Below are positions 17,261-26,961 of a DNA stretch of 64,000 nt, in pieces. Positions within the stretch are counted from its first letter, which is position 1. Every line of letters begins with the position of its first letter. The notes under the pieces are model-generated. The model had not been told where the DNA came from. It did not search any database and worked only from the letters and a program-made list of their open reading frames with translations. Made by a program: the position numbers and the translations under genes. The stretch lies in the NCBI RefSeq assembly GCF_030815585.1, contig NZ_JAUSWY010000001.1:1674001-1738000 (forward strand). Reading direction: 5' to 3'. The stretch comes from Arthrobacter pascens (GTDB taxonomy: Bacteria > Actinomycetota > Actinomycetes > Actinomycetales > Micrococcaceae).

Positions 17261-18341
17261 ACCGTCGGTGGTGGCGGCTGGGGAAGAACCCGAAGAGCGG
17301 GTTATCGAGGCTGCGCTCAGGCCCAAGAACCTGCACGATTTTGTGGGCCAGCACCGCGTCCGGAAACAGCTCTCGCTGGTCCTGCAGGCCTCGCGGATGC
17401 GTGGCAGGAGTGCCGACCACGTACTCTTCTCGGGCCCGCCCGGGCTGGGCAAGACCACGTTGGCCATGATCGTGGCATCCGAAATGAATGCCCCATTGAG
17501 GATCAGCAGTGGGCCCGCCATCCAGCACGCCGGTGACCTCGCGGCGATCCTTTCCTCGCTCTCCGAAGGCGAGGTCCTGTTCCTGGACGAAATCCACCGG
17601 ATGTCCAGGCCGGCTGAAGAGATGCTCTACATGGCCATGGAGGACTTCCGGGTGGACATCGTCGTGGGCAAGGGTGCCGGCGCCACGGCAATTCCCCTGG
17701 AGCTTCCGCCGTTCACCCTGGTGGGTGCCACCACCCGTGCGGGGCTGCTGCCGGGCCCGCTGCGTGACAGGTTTGGTTTCACCGGGCACCTGGAGTTCTA
17801 CTCGGTGGCCGAGCTTGAGCTGGTGCTCAGAAGATCCGCAGGCCTGTTGGACCTTAAGGTCAATTCCGCTGGGTTCAGCGAAATTGCCGGCAGGTCCAGG
17901 GGGACCCCCCGGATCGCCAACCGGCTGCTTCGGCGCGTGCGTGACTGGGCGCTGGTGCACGGCATTGAACAGATCGACGCCCGCGCGGCCTCGGCGGCCC
18001 TGGATATGTATGAGGTGGACAAGCGTGGGCTTGACAGGCTGGACCGTGCCGTCCTTGAAGCCCTGATCACCAAGTTCGGCGGAGGACCCGTGGGGCTTTC
18101 CACCCTGGCCATAGCCGTCGGTGAGGAGACCGAGACGGTGGAGACAGTGGCGGAGCCTTTCCTGGTACGGGAAGGACTCCTTGGGCGGACCCCGCGCGGC
18201 CGCATCGCCATGGCCCCGGCGTGGACCCACCTGGGCTATGCCGTCCCGGCCGGGGTGTTCGGACAGGAGCCGCTGGATCTGTTTGAAGCGGACGCGGAGA
18301 GCGAAGAACCGGCGGCGGACTGGGCCCCGAACAGCCAATAG
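17253..18341 (+). CDS. ruvB: Holliday junction branch migration ATPase RuvB
   Basis: The hexameric AAA+ motor of RuvAB, 362 residues. Walker A is GPPGLGKTT (61-69), Walker B is LFLDEIHRM (D112, E113), sensor 1 is [10 protein letters not shown] and the arginine-finger region [15 protein letters not shown] follows. The C-terminal winged helix includes [14 protein letters not shown] residues and RTPRGRIA. The GTG start lies inside the ruvA end, giving translational coupling. The C-terminal tail is acidic. Confidence 0.97.
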   Translation: MAEPSVVAAGEEPEERVIEAALRPKNLHDFVGQHRVRKQLSLVLQASRMRGRSADHVLFSGPPGLGKTTLAMIVASEMNAPLRISSGPAIQHAGDLAAILSSLSEGEVLFLDEIHRMSRPAEEMLYMAMEDFRVDIVVGKGAGATAIPLELPPFTLVGATTRAGLLPGPLRDRFGFTGHLEFYSVAELELVLRRSAGLLDLKVNSAGFSEIAGRSRGTPRIANRLLRRVRDWALVHGIEQIDARAASAALDMYEVDKRGLDRLDRAVLEALITKFGGGPVGLSTLAIAVGEETETVETVAEPFLVREGLLGRTPRGRIAMAPAWTHLGYAVPAGVFGQEPLDLFEADAESEEPAADWAPNSQ

Positions 18342-18518
18342 CACCGCCCTTTCAGCTTTTCCCTTTAGACTGGTATGACGCTCGGCATGTTCGGGTCTTT
18401 GTTCCGCAGGCGGCACCACCCGCTGCCGGTGGATGGCACGCAGTTTTCTGCCAGGCCACCCGGTTCAAAGCGGACGTTGCCCTACACCAATACGCCAGTA
18501 CAGAACGGAAACTTCCCT

Positions 18519-18923
18519 GTGGATCCAATGAACATCGTCTTGTTCGCCATGCTCGGAATCTTTATCTTCATGATGTTCCGCCGCAACAAGAAGACCAAGG
18601 AGCAGCAGGCAACGCTGCAGTCCCAGTTTGCGCCTGGAGTTGAGGTCATGACGAGCTTCGGTCTCTTTGGCCGGATTGTCTCGATGGATGATGAAGAAAA
18701 CAAGGTTGTTCTGGAGCTCTCTCCCGGGAACCTTGCCACCGTGCACCGCCAGGCGGTCACCAAGATTGTTGAGCCTGCTGCCGTCACTGAGGATGAGGCC
18801 GCTGTTGTTCCGGATGACGCCTCCTCCCTGACAGTGGAGGAAACCGGACCGTCAGCAGCAACGGCCGAGACGCCGGATGAGACCCCTAAGCGCCTCAACG
18901 ACGAGGGCAAGAAGGACAGCTAG
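18519..18923 (+). CDS. yajC: preprotein translocase accessory subunit YajC
   Basis: YajC associates with SecDF at the membrane. One transmembrane helix (MNIVLFAMLGIFIFMMF) is followed by RRNKKTKEQQ and the YajC core PGVEVMTSFGLFGRI, then an acidic Glu/Ala-rich C-terminal tail to 134 residues. GTG 18519 is preferred because GGAAA precedes it by about 8 nt and YajC normally begins just before its helix; an in-frame start at 18375 would add 48 basic residues of no known family and cannot be excluded. secD follows after about 115 nt. Confidence 0.88.
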   Translation: MDPMNIVLFAMLGIFIFMMFRRNKKTKEQQATLQSQFAPGVEVMTSFGLFGRIVSMDDEENKVVLELSPGNLATVHRQAVTKIVEPAAVTEDEAAVVPDDASSLTVEETGPSAATAETPDETPKRLNDEGKKDS

Positions 18924-19038
18924 CCCGCTCTGCCGCACGGCAACCCGCGCTTCAACACCTCTACGGCTGCGGTCCGCCGCCGGTGGGAGCAACAGGCTCG
19001 CACCGGCGGTTCCTCCGTAAATAAGAGAAAGATCGACA

Positions 19039-20796
19039 ATGGCACGAACTGGCCCCAAAAACTCAGCAATCAGGGTGCTGGTCTGGCTCGGCGTAACACT
19101 CGTCGTGCTGACCGCCGTCCTGGCCGGCGGCATCATGTCCGGACAGGCAAGCTGGGCTCCCAAGCTGGCGCTGGACCTTGAAGGCGGCACCCAGATGATC
19201 CTGGCGCCCAAGGTTGAAGGCGGTTCGGACATTAACGAAGAGCAGCTCAACCAGGCGGTTGCCATCATCCGCCAGCGCGTTGACGGCTCCGGTGTTGCCG
19301 AAGCCGAAATCAGCACCCAGTCCGGCCGCAACGTGGTTGTTAGCCTCCCGGGCACCCCTTCGTCGCAGACCAGGGCCCTCATCCAGGCCTCAGCGGACAT
19401 GAACTTCCGCCCGGTCCTCCTCAACGGAGCCGGCGCCCCGGTCCCCACAGAATCGCTCACGCCCGAGGACCAGCTGCCCAAGCCGACCGCCGAACCGGCC
19501 AACGGCAGCGACACCAACTGGATCACGGCCGAGGTCTACCGGAAATTCGAAACCCTGGACTGCGACAACCCGTCCCAGGACAAGCAGGAACGCTCGGACC
19601 CCACCAAGCCGCTGGTTACCTGCGAGCCGGCCACGGACACCGCCCCTGCCATCAAGTACATCCTGGGTCCGGTGGAGGTCAAGGGCACCAACATCGTCAC
19701 CTCCTCGTTCCAGCTTCAGCAGGGTGCACAGGGAGCGGTGACGAACGACTGGGCAGTCAACATCCAGTTCGACGACGAAGGCACAGCCAAGTTCAAAGAG
19801 GTCACCGAGCGGCTGAACCAGTTCTATGTCGCTGCTGGCGGCGAGACAGGCACCGACCCCAAGTCGCAGTTCGCCATCGTCCTGGACGACCAGGTCATCT
19901 CCGCTCCGCGGTCCCTTGCTGTCATCACGGACGGCCGCCCTCAGATCACGGGCGGATTCACCGAGCAGACGGCAAAGGCACTGTCAGACCAGCTGCGCTT
20001 CGGTGCGCTGCCGATCAGTTTTGAAATCCAGAGCGAGCAGCAGATCTCCGCGACGCTGGGTGGCGAACAGCTCCGCATGGGCCTCCTGGCCGGCCTGATA
20101 GGCCTGCTCCTTGTGGTTGTGTACTCGCTCTTCCAGTACCGTGCCCTGGGCTTTGTCACCATCGCCTCCCTGGTGGTTGCCGGTGCCCTGACCTACCTGG
20201 CCATAGCAATCCTGGGATGGACGGAGAATTATCGCCTCTCCCTGGCAGGCGTGGCCGGGATCATCGTGGCCATCGGCCAGACAGCTGACTCGTTCATCGT
20301 CTACTTTGAACGCATCCGTGATGAGCTGCGCGAGGGCCGAGGACTGGTTTCCGCGGTGGAAAACGGCTGGAAGCGGGCCAAACGTACCGTACTGGCCTCG
20401 AAGGCCGTCAACCTGCTCGCTGCGCTGGTCCTGTACTTCGTTGCGGTTGGCAACGTCCGCGGTTTCGCGTTCACCCTCGGCCTGACCGCCATCGCCGACC
20501 TCATCGTTGTGTTTATGTTCACCCACCCGACACTGCGGCTGCTCGCGCGCACCAAGTTCTTCGGCGAAGGCCACCGTTTCTCCGGCCTTGACCCGAAGCG
20601 CCTGGGCGCAGTTCCGCTCTACCTCGGTGCCGGGCGCCTGCGCACGCCGGAGGCCAAGCCCGGAGTGGTCCGGGCCAAAAACACCGGAGCCGCAGCCGAG
20701 GCAGAACGCAGGATGACCATCGCGGAACGCCGCCTCGCGGAAAAGCAGGAGCAGCTCACTGGCTCCTCCAAGAGCGCAGCCAAGGAGAACAAGTAA
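19039..20796 (+). CDS. secD: protein translocase subunit SecD
   Basis: SecD with SecF uses the proton gradient to help pull exported proteins across the membrane. The 585-residue protein has an N-terminal helix (about 12-35), the LALDLEGGTQMIL motif of the first periplasmic domain, a large extracellular P1 region with a 60-residue Pro/Thr/Asn-rich insertion (about 130-205), and five C-terminal membrane helices including GQTADSFIVYFERIRDE. A basic, Ala-rich tail follows. AAGAGAAAG precedes the ATG. It overlaps secF by one base. Confidence 0.95.
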   Translation: MARTGPKNSAIRVLVWLGVTLVVLTAVLAGGIMSGQASWAPKLALDLEGGTQMILAPKVEGGSDINEEQLNQAVAIIRQRVDGSGVAEAEISTQSGRNVVVSLPGTPSSQTRALIQASADMNFRPVLLNGAGAPVPTESLTPEDQLPKPTAEPANGSDTNWITAEVYRKFETLDCDNPSQDKQERSDPTKPLVTCEPATDTAPAIKYILGPVEVKGTNIVTSSFQLQQGAQGAVTNDWAVNIQFDDEGTAKFKEVTERLNQFYVAAGGETGTDPKSQFAIVLDDQVISAPRSLAVITDGRPQITGGFTEQTAKALSDQLRFGALPISFEIQSEQQISATLGGEQLRMGLLAGLIGLLLVVVYSLFQYRALGFVTIASLVVAGALTYLAIAILGWTENYRLSLAGVAGIIVAIGQTADSFIVYFERIRDELREGRGLVSAVENGWKRAKRTVLASKAVNLLAALVLYFVAVGNVRGFAFTLGLTAIADLIVVFMFTHPTLRLLARTKFFGEGHRFSGLDPKRLGAVPLYLGAGRLRTPEAKPGVVRAKNTGAAAEAERRMTIAERRLAEKQEQLTGSSKSAAKENK

Positions 20797-21815
20797 TGTC
20801 CAGCTTTGCCAATTTCGGTAACGAGCTTTACACCGGCAAGCGCTCATACAACTTTGTGGGCGCCAAGAAGATCTGGTTCCTCATCGCGGCGGTGGCCGTG
20901 GCACTGTCCATCCTGACCCCGGTCGCCAAAGGCGGCTTCAACCTGGGCATCGAGTTCCGCGGCGGTTCGGAGTTCACTGTCTCGAATGTCAAGACCACTG
21001 ACGCTGCCGCCGGGGAGAAGGCAGTCCAGGACGTGGTGGCAGGGAGCGTTCCCCGCGTGGCCAACGTGGCAGGGACTACCATGCGCATCCAGACCGACAA
21101 GCTCACGGATGACGAGACGATCAAGATCCGCGAGGGCCTGACTGCGGCCTATGGGGTCACCGACAACGAGGTGACTTCCACTTTCGTGGGACCCACATGG
21201 GGTGCGGACGTCACCAAACAGGCCCTGCTGGGGCTTGTGATCTTCGTGGTCCTGGCAGCCGTTCTGATGGCCCTGTACTTCAGGACCTGGAAGATGTCGC
21301 TCTCAGCGATCACGGGCATGGCGGTGACGATGTTCATCACCGCCGGTGTCTATGCGCTCAGTGATTTCGAAGTGACACCCTCAGCCATCATCGGCTTCCT
21401 CACGGTGCTCAGCTACTCGCTCTACGACACCGTGGTGGTGTTCGATAAGATCCGCGAAAACACGGCTGACATTGATGCATCCACCCGCCGCACCTTCGCG
21501 GAGGAGGTCAACCTTGCGGTCAACCAGACCCTGGTCCGCTCCATCAACACCATGATGGTGGCCATCCTCCCGGTGGGGGCCATCCTTTTCATCGGCGCCG
21601 GGCTGCTGGGCGCCGGTACACTGCGCGACCTGTCGCTGGCACTGTTCGTCGGTATCCTGATCGGCACGGCCGCCACCATATTCGTGGCCGCACCGATGTA
21701 TGCGTGGCTGCGCCAGAACGAACCCGAGCTGGTAAAGCAGGCCAGGCGGGTGGAGCACCGCAGGGGCGAGACCGCCTCCCGTACAGCCGCTCCGTCCGCG
21801 CCCGCCCAAGCCTGA
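20796..21815 (+). CDS. secF: protein translocase subunit SecF
   Basis: A 339-residue partner of SecD. It shows the first membrane helix, the LGIEFRGGSEFTV motif, and the C-terminal helical bundle with YSLYDTVVVFDKIREN and SINTMMVAILPVGAIL. The ATG shares its A with the secD TAA stop (TAATG). A strong hairpin terminator at 21829-21872 ends the yajC-secD-secF unit. Confidence 0.96.
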   Translation: MSSFANFGNELYTGKRSYNFVGAKKIWFLIAAVAVALSILTPVAKGGFNLGIEFRGGSEFTVSNVKTTDAAAGEKAVQDVVAGSVPRVANVAGTTMRIQTDKLTDDETIKIREGLTAAYGVTDNEVTSTFVGPTWGADVTKQALLGLVIFVVLAAVLMALYFRTWKMSLSAITGMAVTMFITAGVYALSDFEVTPSAIIGFLTVLSYSLYDTVVVFDKIRENTADIDASTRRTFAEEVNLAVNQTLVRSINTMMVAILPVGAILFIGAGLLGAGTLRDLSLALFVGILIGTAATIFVAAPMYAWLRQNEPELVKQARRVEHRRGETASRTAAPSAPAQA

Positions 21816-21828
21816 GCCCACGGCCCAA

Positions 21829-21880
21829 ACGGGCCGGAATGGCGTCCGAACACTGACGCCATTCCGGCCCGTCCGCATTT
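21829..21880 (+). terminator. intrinsic terminator after secF
   Basis: A perfect 18-bp stem pairs 21829-21846 (ACGGGCCGGAATGGCGTC) with 21855-21872 around an 8-nt loop. A short CATTT follows rather than a long T-run, as is common in GC-rich actinobacteria. Confidence 0.8.
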
Positions 21881-21953
21881 AAGCGCCGGTTACATAAGAG
21901 TCCTGACGGAGGAATAGACTGAGGTAATTAAACGGGTTGTGAGGGGTGCTTCA

Positions 21954-24347
21954 TTGGAAGAACGTTCGGCGTCGGTGCCAACGGCAGGCGGGAACAACAG
22001 TCCGGGCCACGGACCGCAGACCGGGCTGGCTGCTTCCGCACGTCCCGGACCGGTTGTACCCGTGGACAACTCGGGTGCCCGCCCCACGTTTCCCGGCCGA
22101 CGTGAGCGTACCCGGTCCCGGCTTGCACGCCTGACGGGGCGAAGCGCGGCAAACTATTCGCCCATCCTTGAACCGCTGCTGCGGACAGTCCGGGCGAACA
22201 ACCCCAAAGAAGACTTCGAGCTCATCCAGCACGCCTTCGAAGTGGCCGAACGCAGCCACCGGGGGCAGAAGCGCAAGAGCGGCGATCCATACATCACCCA
22301 CCCCGTGGCGGTCGCCACCATCCTCGCTGAACTGGGCCTGAGCGGCACCACCCTTGCCGCAGCGCTGCTCCATGACACGGTGGAGGACACCCCGTACACC
22401 CTGACGGACCTGAAGCGGGACTTCGGACCGGAAGTCGCCATGCTGGTTGATGGGGTCACCAAGCTGGACAAGGTCAGCTTCGGTGAGGCTGCCCAGTCCG
22501 AGACCGTCCGCAAGATGGTTGTGGCCATGGCCAAGGACATCAGGGTCCTCATGATCAAACTTGCCGACAGGCTGCACAATGCGCGCACTTGGCGTTTTGT
22601 GTCCGCGGAATCCTCCGCCCGGAAGGCCCGCGAAACCCTGGAAATTTTTGCACCGCTGGCCCACCGGCTGGGTATGAACACCATCAAGTGGGAGCTGGAG
22701 GACCTGTCCTTCGCGGCACTCTATCCAAAGGTCTATGAGGAGATCGTCCGGATGGTGGGCGACCGCACTCCAGAGCGGGAGAAGAGCCTGGGGGTCATTA
22801 GGGACCAGATCGCAGATGACCTTCGGACCGCCAGGATTAAGGCGACGATCACGGGCAGGCCCAAGCACTATTACTCGATCTACCAGAAGATGGTGGTCCG
22901 GGATAAGGACTTCGACGACATCAACGACCTCATGGGCGTCCGGGTGCTGGTCGATTCGGTGCGGGACTGTTACGCCGCGCTGGGCACCATGCATTCACGC
23001 TGGAACCCCCTGCCAGGGCGTTTCAAGGACTACATTGCGATGCCCAAGTTCAACATGTACCAGTCCCTCCATACCACAGTGATCGGGCCCGGCGGTAAAC
23101 CGGTGGAGATCCAGATCCGGACTCACGAAATGCACCGGCGCGCCGAATACGGTGTTGCCGCGCACTGGAAGTACAAGGATCAGCCCAACCGTACGGCCAC
23201 CGGCCCTGGCAGCCCCCGCGACGGCGACATGGGCTGGCTCAGGTCCCTGGTGGACTGGCAGCAGGAAACCTCCGATCCGGGGGAGTTCCTGGATTCCCTT
23301 CGCTTTGAAATCAATGCCCGCGAAGTCTTCGTCTTTACGCCCAAGGGCGAGGTCATGGCACTGCCGGCCGGATCAACCCCCGTGGACTTCGCGTACGCCG
23401 TGCACACAGAGGTAGGGCACCGCACCATCGGGGCCAGGGTCAACGGCAAGCTGGTTCCCCTCAACAGCGAGCTGAACCACGGCGACTGGGTGGAGATCTT
23501 CACCTCCAAAGCCGAAGGCGCCGGGCCAAGCCAGGACTGGCAGCATTTCGTCAAGAGCGCCCGCGCACGCAACAAGATCCGCCAGTGGTTCAGCAAGGAG
23601 CGCCGGGAAGAAGCGATCGACCGCGGCAAGGAGCTCTTGACCCGGGCCATGCGGAAGCAGAACCTTCCGCTGCAACGGTTGATGACGCACGAAGCGTTGG
23701 CGGCGGTGGCCGAGGACTTCAAATACGTGGACATCTCCGGCCTCTACGCCGGTGTGGGAGACGGACACACCTCCGCTCAGTCGGTGATGGAGAAGCTCGT
23801 CGAAAGCCTCGGCGGCAACGAAAGCACTGACGACGACGTCACGGAAGTCAGCATCCCCACCCAGGTGGCTAAGACCCGGTTCTCCGACTCCGGCGTGGTG
23901 GTGCGGGGGGTGGGCGATGTCTGGGTGAAGCTGGCCCGCTGTTGCACCCCGGTACCGCCGGATCCGATTCTCGGATTTGTCACGCGCGGCTCCGGTGTTT
24001 CAGTCCACCGCACGGACTGCACCAACATTTCCGACCTCAAAGACCAGCCCGACAGGATCGTTGACGTGGACTGGGCTCCCACACAGTCCAGCGTGTTCCT
24101 GGTGGAGATCCAGGTGGAAGCCTTGGACCGGAAGTCGCTGCTCTCCGATGTCACGCGTGTCCTGTCCGAAAACCATGTGAACATCCTGGCCGCGAGTGTG
24201 CATACGTCCACGGACCGCGTGGCGATCTCACGGTTCGCGTTCGAGATGGGCGACCCCAAGTACTTGAGCCACGTCCTGAGTGCGGTCCGACGGATAGACG
24301 GCGTGTTCGACGTCTATCGGACCACGGGCAACAAGCGCAGGAGCTAG
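21954..24347 (+). CDS. rel: bifunctional (p)ppGpp synthetase/hydrolase Rel
   Basis: The stringent-response enzyme of about 797 residues. In order it has an HD hydrolase domain (LLHDTVEDT), the synthetase domain with [13 protein letters not shown], the RDKD form of the RxKD motif typical of bifunctional enzymes, [19 protein letters not shown], a TGS domain ([22 protein letters not shown]), a helical/zinc-finger region ([20 protein letters not shown]) and a C-terminal ACT domain. TTG 21954 is preferred because AGGGG lies 7 nt upstream; GTG 21939 is the alternative. A TAGACT hexamer at 21915-21920 may be its -10. The last 120 nt overlap an antisense gene. Confidence 0.95.
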   Translation: MEERSASVPTAGGNNSPGHGPQTGLAASARPGPVVPVDNSGARPTFPGRRERTRSRLARLTGRSAANYSPILEPLLRTVRANNPKEDFELIQHAFEVAERSHRGQKRKSGDPYITHPVAVATILAELGLSGTTLAAALLHDTVEDTPYTLTDLKRDFGPEVAMLVDGVTKLDKVSFGEAAQSETVRKMVVAMAKDIRVLMIKLADRLHNARTWRFVSAESSARKARETLEIFAPLAHRLGMNTIKWELEDLSFAALYPKVYEEIVRMVGDRTPEREKSLGVIRDQIADDLRTARIKATITGRPKHYYSIYQKMVVRDKDFDDINDLMGVRVLVDSVRDCYAALGTMHSRWNPLPGRFKDYIAMPKFNMYQSLHTTVIGPGGKPVEIQIRTHEMHRRAEYGVAAHWKYKDQPNRTATGPGSPRDGDMGWLRSLVDWQQETSDPGEFLDSLRFEINAREVFVFTPKGEVMALPAGSTPVDFAYAVHTEVGHRTIGARVNGKLVPLNSELNHGDWVEIFTSKAEGAGPSQDWQHFVKSARARNKIRQWFSKERREEAIDRGKELLTRAMRKQNLPLQRLMTHEALAAVAEDFKYVDISGLYAGVGDGHTSAQSVMEKLVESLGGNESTDDDVTEVSIPTQVAKTRFSDSGVVVRGVGDVWVKLARCCTPVPPDPILGFVTRGSGVSVHRTDCTNISDLKDQPDRIVDVDWAPTQSSVFLVEIQVEALDRKSLLSDVTRVLSENHVNILAASVHTSTDRVAISRFAFEMGDPKYLSHVLSAVRRIDGVFDVYRTTGNKRRS

Positions 24348-24998
24348 CAGGGCCAGCTTCTCAAGTGCAGCCTTCTTGTGCGGCACCCGGGGGGTCGACT
24401 CTATGGCAAGGATCAACAGCCGGAGCCGGACGTCGTTCTCCGGGCGTGCCAACAGTCCTTCCAGTGCGGGGATGGCCCGCTGGGTCTCCACATGGAGCGC
24501 AATGTCCAGGGCAGTGCGCAGCGGGCTGGAGACCATCAGCCCGCCCATGCTAACGACGTCAAATGGCCCGAGCCTGACTTCGTGGAGCGTGCAGCCCCGG
24601 GTGTTGCGAAGGCTCGAAATCCGGCGTTTCGCGTCAACCAGGAGTGCCAACCGGTCCGGTTCCCCGGCACAGCCGTAGATCCAGGCCGCCGTCATGCGCC
24701 CTGCCACCACCCGCTGCCGGATGGCCGCCGGCACGGCGTTGGCCGCTGCCCGTGCTCTCAGCTGCGGGGATGCCGCAATGTCCGGCAGCGTATAGCCGTG
24801 CTGGTGGAACTGGGCGAGGACGCCGTCGGCAGCGAGTGATTGAAGTTCCGGCGAGGTGAATGGCCGACCCGGCGAGTAAAGCTCCGGGTATTGCGGGAGC
24901 ACGGTGCCTCCGCCTGAGGCAATCGTTGTGGCCGGGCCGGCCCTTGTGGACTGAGCCGTGTTGGGACTGGCTGCGGGGCGTTGGGACGATGGTGCCAT
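24228..24998 (-). CDS. AbiEi-like antitoxin-family protein, orphan
   Basis: A 256-residue protein with the look of the AbiEi antitoxin family: a winged-helix-like N-terminal half ([20 protein letters not shown]), then [20 protein letters not shown] and a [16 protein letters not shown] segment like the conserved TSPxRT-x-DLA region. I am moderately sure of the family. No AbiEii nucleotidyltransferase lies beside it, so it is not a complete toxin-antitoxin pair. ATG 24998 fits best; an in-frame start at 25088 would cross the upstream terminator hairpin. The last 39 codons and stop run antisense through the ACT-domain end of rel, which is unusual. Confidence 0.65.
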   Translation of the reverse strand: MAPSSQRPAASPNTAQSTRAGPATTIASGGGTVLPQYPELYSPGRPFTSPELQSLAADGVLAQFHQHGYTLPDIAASPQLRARAAANAVPAAIRQRVVAGRMTAAWIYGCAGEPDRLALLVDAKRRISSLRNTRGCTLHEVRLGPFDVVSMGGLMVSSPLRTALDIALHVETQRAIPALEGLLARPENDVRLRLLILAIESTPRVPHKKAALEKLALLAPALVARGPIDVEHAVYPSDRTQDVAQVLGVAHLEREP

Positions 24999-25032
24999 CC
25001 AGTCATCTTGCCGTGACGGCCCCAAACGAGTA

Positions 25033-25074
25033 CAGGCCCGGCTCCGGTTATGTGGATAACCGGAGCCGGGCCTG
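25033..25074 (-). terminator. 19-bp hairpin terminator after the DUF349 gene
   Basis: A perfect 19-bp stem (CAGGCCCGGCTCCGGTTAT with its complement at 25056-25074) closes a GTGG tetraloop. It lies downstream of the minus-strand DUF349 gene and upstream of the AbiEi-like gene, and so separates two minus-strand units. Confidence 0.8.
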
Positions 25075-25112
25075 CGATACGGCGCCATGCGACGCCCTTT
25101 GCGAAGCAGAAG

Positions 25113-26894
25113 TCAGGCGAGCTCGCTGGCAGAACGCTGGATCTGGTCCAGCCACGCCTGCCGTGCCTCGAGGGCTTCCCTGGCTGCCTTGATCTTGCGC
25201 TTGTCGCCGGCCTTCTCGGCCTTGGCCAGGTCTTCCTGCAGCCCGGCAATCGCCGACTCCAACTGCGAGAGCGCGCTGTTGGTGCGTGCCTTCGTCTCAG
25301 GGTTGGACCGCTGCCAGTTTTCCTCTTCGGCGTGACGGACAGCGTCCTCCACCTTGCGGAGACCGGCTTCAGTGCGTCCCATGTCCGCGCGGGGAACCTT
25401 GCCGGCTTCTTCCCAGCGGTCACGGATGGACTGAAGCGTCTTTTTGGCGGCGGCCAAATCCTTGATCGGGAGGATGGCGTTCGCCTCGACCAGGAGGGCT
25501 TCCTTCACGGTGAGGTTGGCCGCATACTCCTGGTCGATCTCCTCGTTGGCGGCCTGCCGGGAGGTGAAGAACACATCCTGGGCTGCGCGGAAGCGGGCCC
25601 ACAGGGCGTCGTCGTCCTTGCGGCTGGCGCGCGGGGAAGCCTTCCACTCGTCCATCAGGCGGCGGTATTCACCTGCGGCGAACCCCCAGTCCGTTGAATT
25701 GGACAGGGCCTCGGCCTCCGCGATGAGCTTCTCCTTGACTGACTTAGCAGCCGAGTTGTTACTGTCCAGCTGGGAGAAATATGCCCTGCGGTGACGGTCA
25801 AAGACGGTGCGGGCGGCACGGAAACGCTTCCACAGGGCATCCTCATTGCTGCGGCCCAGCCTCACACCGCTCTTCTGGGCTGTCTTCCAGCTTTCGAATA
25901 GCTCGTTCATCCGGGCGCTGGAAGTCTTCCACTGGATCTGTGAAGGATCCTGGCCGGAGATTTCCTCAGCCTCTGCCACGATTGCCTCTCGGGCGGACAG
26001 CTCGGCAGCCCGAACGGCGTCGTGCTCTGCCTTTTCCGCTGCCTCGAGTTCCGTGATCTGGGCCGACAGGGTATCCAGCCGTGCCTCCGCGGAGCGCAGA
26101 TCGCCCACGATGTTACGTTCAGCGAGCTGCTCGCGCAGGTGGGTGACGGTTTTCTGCATGTCGGTGCTGGGAGCCTTGGAACTGACTCGCTGCTCGAGCA
26201 GAACAATCTGGGCCACGATGTCGTCGTATTTCCTGGCGAAGTACGCGAGGGCCTCGTCATCGCTGACCCCGGGGTACTGGCCCACAGGGTGCTCCTCGCC
26301 GTCGATCATTAGGAAGACGTGGCCGTCGCCTTCCACTCGGCCCCAGCGTGCGGCTTCTGCCAGCGACGTCGCGGACGGAATGGGGGCAGGGGCTGCTACC
26401 GGCGCAGCCGCCGCCGGCTTGGGCCGCGCGGCGAATGCTGCCGGGGACGGCGCCGGACGTGGCGCAGGTGCGGGGACGGGTGCAGGGCCCGGCGCAGGTG
26501 CCGCAGTGGCTGGATCAGCTTCAACCGGCGCAGTATCAGTGGCAGTTTCCGCGGCAGCGGGAGCCTCCGTAGGCGCCGGGGCCTCAACTGTTGGGCTCTG
26601 GTCTGCCGCGGCCTCAGCCTCCGGGGTGGGGGCTTCTGCTTCTTCAGCGGCGGCCGCTTCGGGCGCAGTGGATCCAGCTGCGGCTTCCTCAGCTGCATCA
26701 CCATCGACTGGTGCCTGATCCTCCGGGGCCGGTTCAACCGGCGGGGCCTGTTCGGCCACGGCCTCGTCGGCCGGAGCCTGTTCAGTCACGGCCTCGTCGG
26801 CCGGAGCCTGTTCGGCCATGGCTTCTGGGGCCACGGGGGCCGTCGCCTCGGTCAGGTCTGCTGCTGTTTCGTCGGATTTCTGACTGTCTGTCAC
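25113..26894 (-). CDS. DUF349 domain-containing coiled protein
   Basis: A 593-residue protein with two parts. Residues 1-175 are low-complexity Pro/Ala/Glu sequence, acidic and surely disordered, including near-exact 10-residue repeats (AEQAPADEAV). The rest is long amphipathic helix with repeated DUF349 units, recognisable by W-x4-R or LWxRFRAA motifs (ALWKRFRAARTVFDRHR, ALWARFRAAQDVFF). DUF349 proteins are widespread in actinobacteria and have no agreed function. The GTG start at 26894 has GAAAGA about 12-15 nt upstream. It follows the cyclophilin gene by 67 nt on the same strand and may be cotranscribed with it. Confidence 0.88.
   Translation of the reverse strand: MTDSQKSDETAADLTEATAPVAPEAMAEQAPADEAVTEQAPADEAVAEQAPPVEPAPEDQAPVDGDAAEEAAAGSTAPEAAAAEEAEAPTPEAEAAADQSPTVEAPAPTEAPAAAETATDTAPVEADPATAAPAPGPAPVPAPAPRPAPSPAAFAARPKPAAAAPVAAPAPIPSATSLAEAARWGRVEGDGHVFLMIDGEEHPVGQYPGVSDDEALAYFARKYDDIVAQIVLLEQRVSSKAPSTDMQKTVTHLREQLAERNIVGDLRSAEARLDTLSAQITELEAAEKAEHDAVRAAELSAREAIVAEAEEISGQDPSQIQWKTSSARMNELFESWKTAQKSGVRLGRSNEDALWKRFRAARTVFDRHRRAYFSQLDSNNSAAKSVKEKLIAEAEALSNSTDWGFAAGEYRRLMDEWKASPRASRKDDDALWARFRAAQDVFFTSRQAANEEIDQEYAANLTVKEALLVEANAILPIKDLAAAKKTLQSIRDRWEEAGKVPRADMGRTEAGLRKVEDAVRHAEEENWQRSNPETKARTNSALSQLESAIAGLQEDLAKAEKAGDKRKIKAAREALEARQAWLDQIQRSASELA
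26751..26820 (-). repeat. 30-bp coding repeat in the DUF349 N-terminus
   Basis: Units at 26751-26780 and 26781-26810 are 27/30 identical and a third unit begins at 26811 before diverging. They encode the in-frame decapeptide series AEQAPADEAV, TEQAPADEAV, AEQAP. Length variation between strains is likely because the encoded region is disordered. Confidence 0.8.
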
Positions 26895-26961
26895 CGCTAA
26901 AAGTCTTTCGCTTGGAGGGAAATACTCACGTACTGCACCGCGGCCACAGGGACCGGGCTTC

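Noticed and set aside
24228..24998. A complete AbiE type IV toxin-antitoxin system
   Set aside because: Only the AbiEi-like partner is present; the neighbours are rel and a DUF349 gene, with no nucleotidyltransferase toxin.
25807..26718. 303-codon plus-strand frame antisense to the DUF349 gene, rich in Ala/Gly/Ser
   Set aside because: It mirrors the Pro/Ala/Glu repeats of the real gene and has no start signal or domain.
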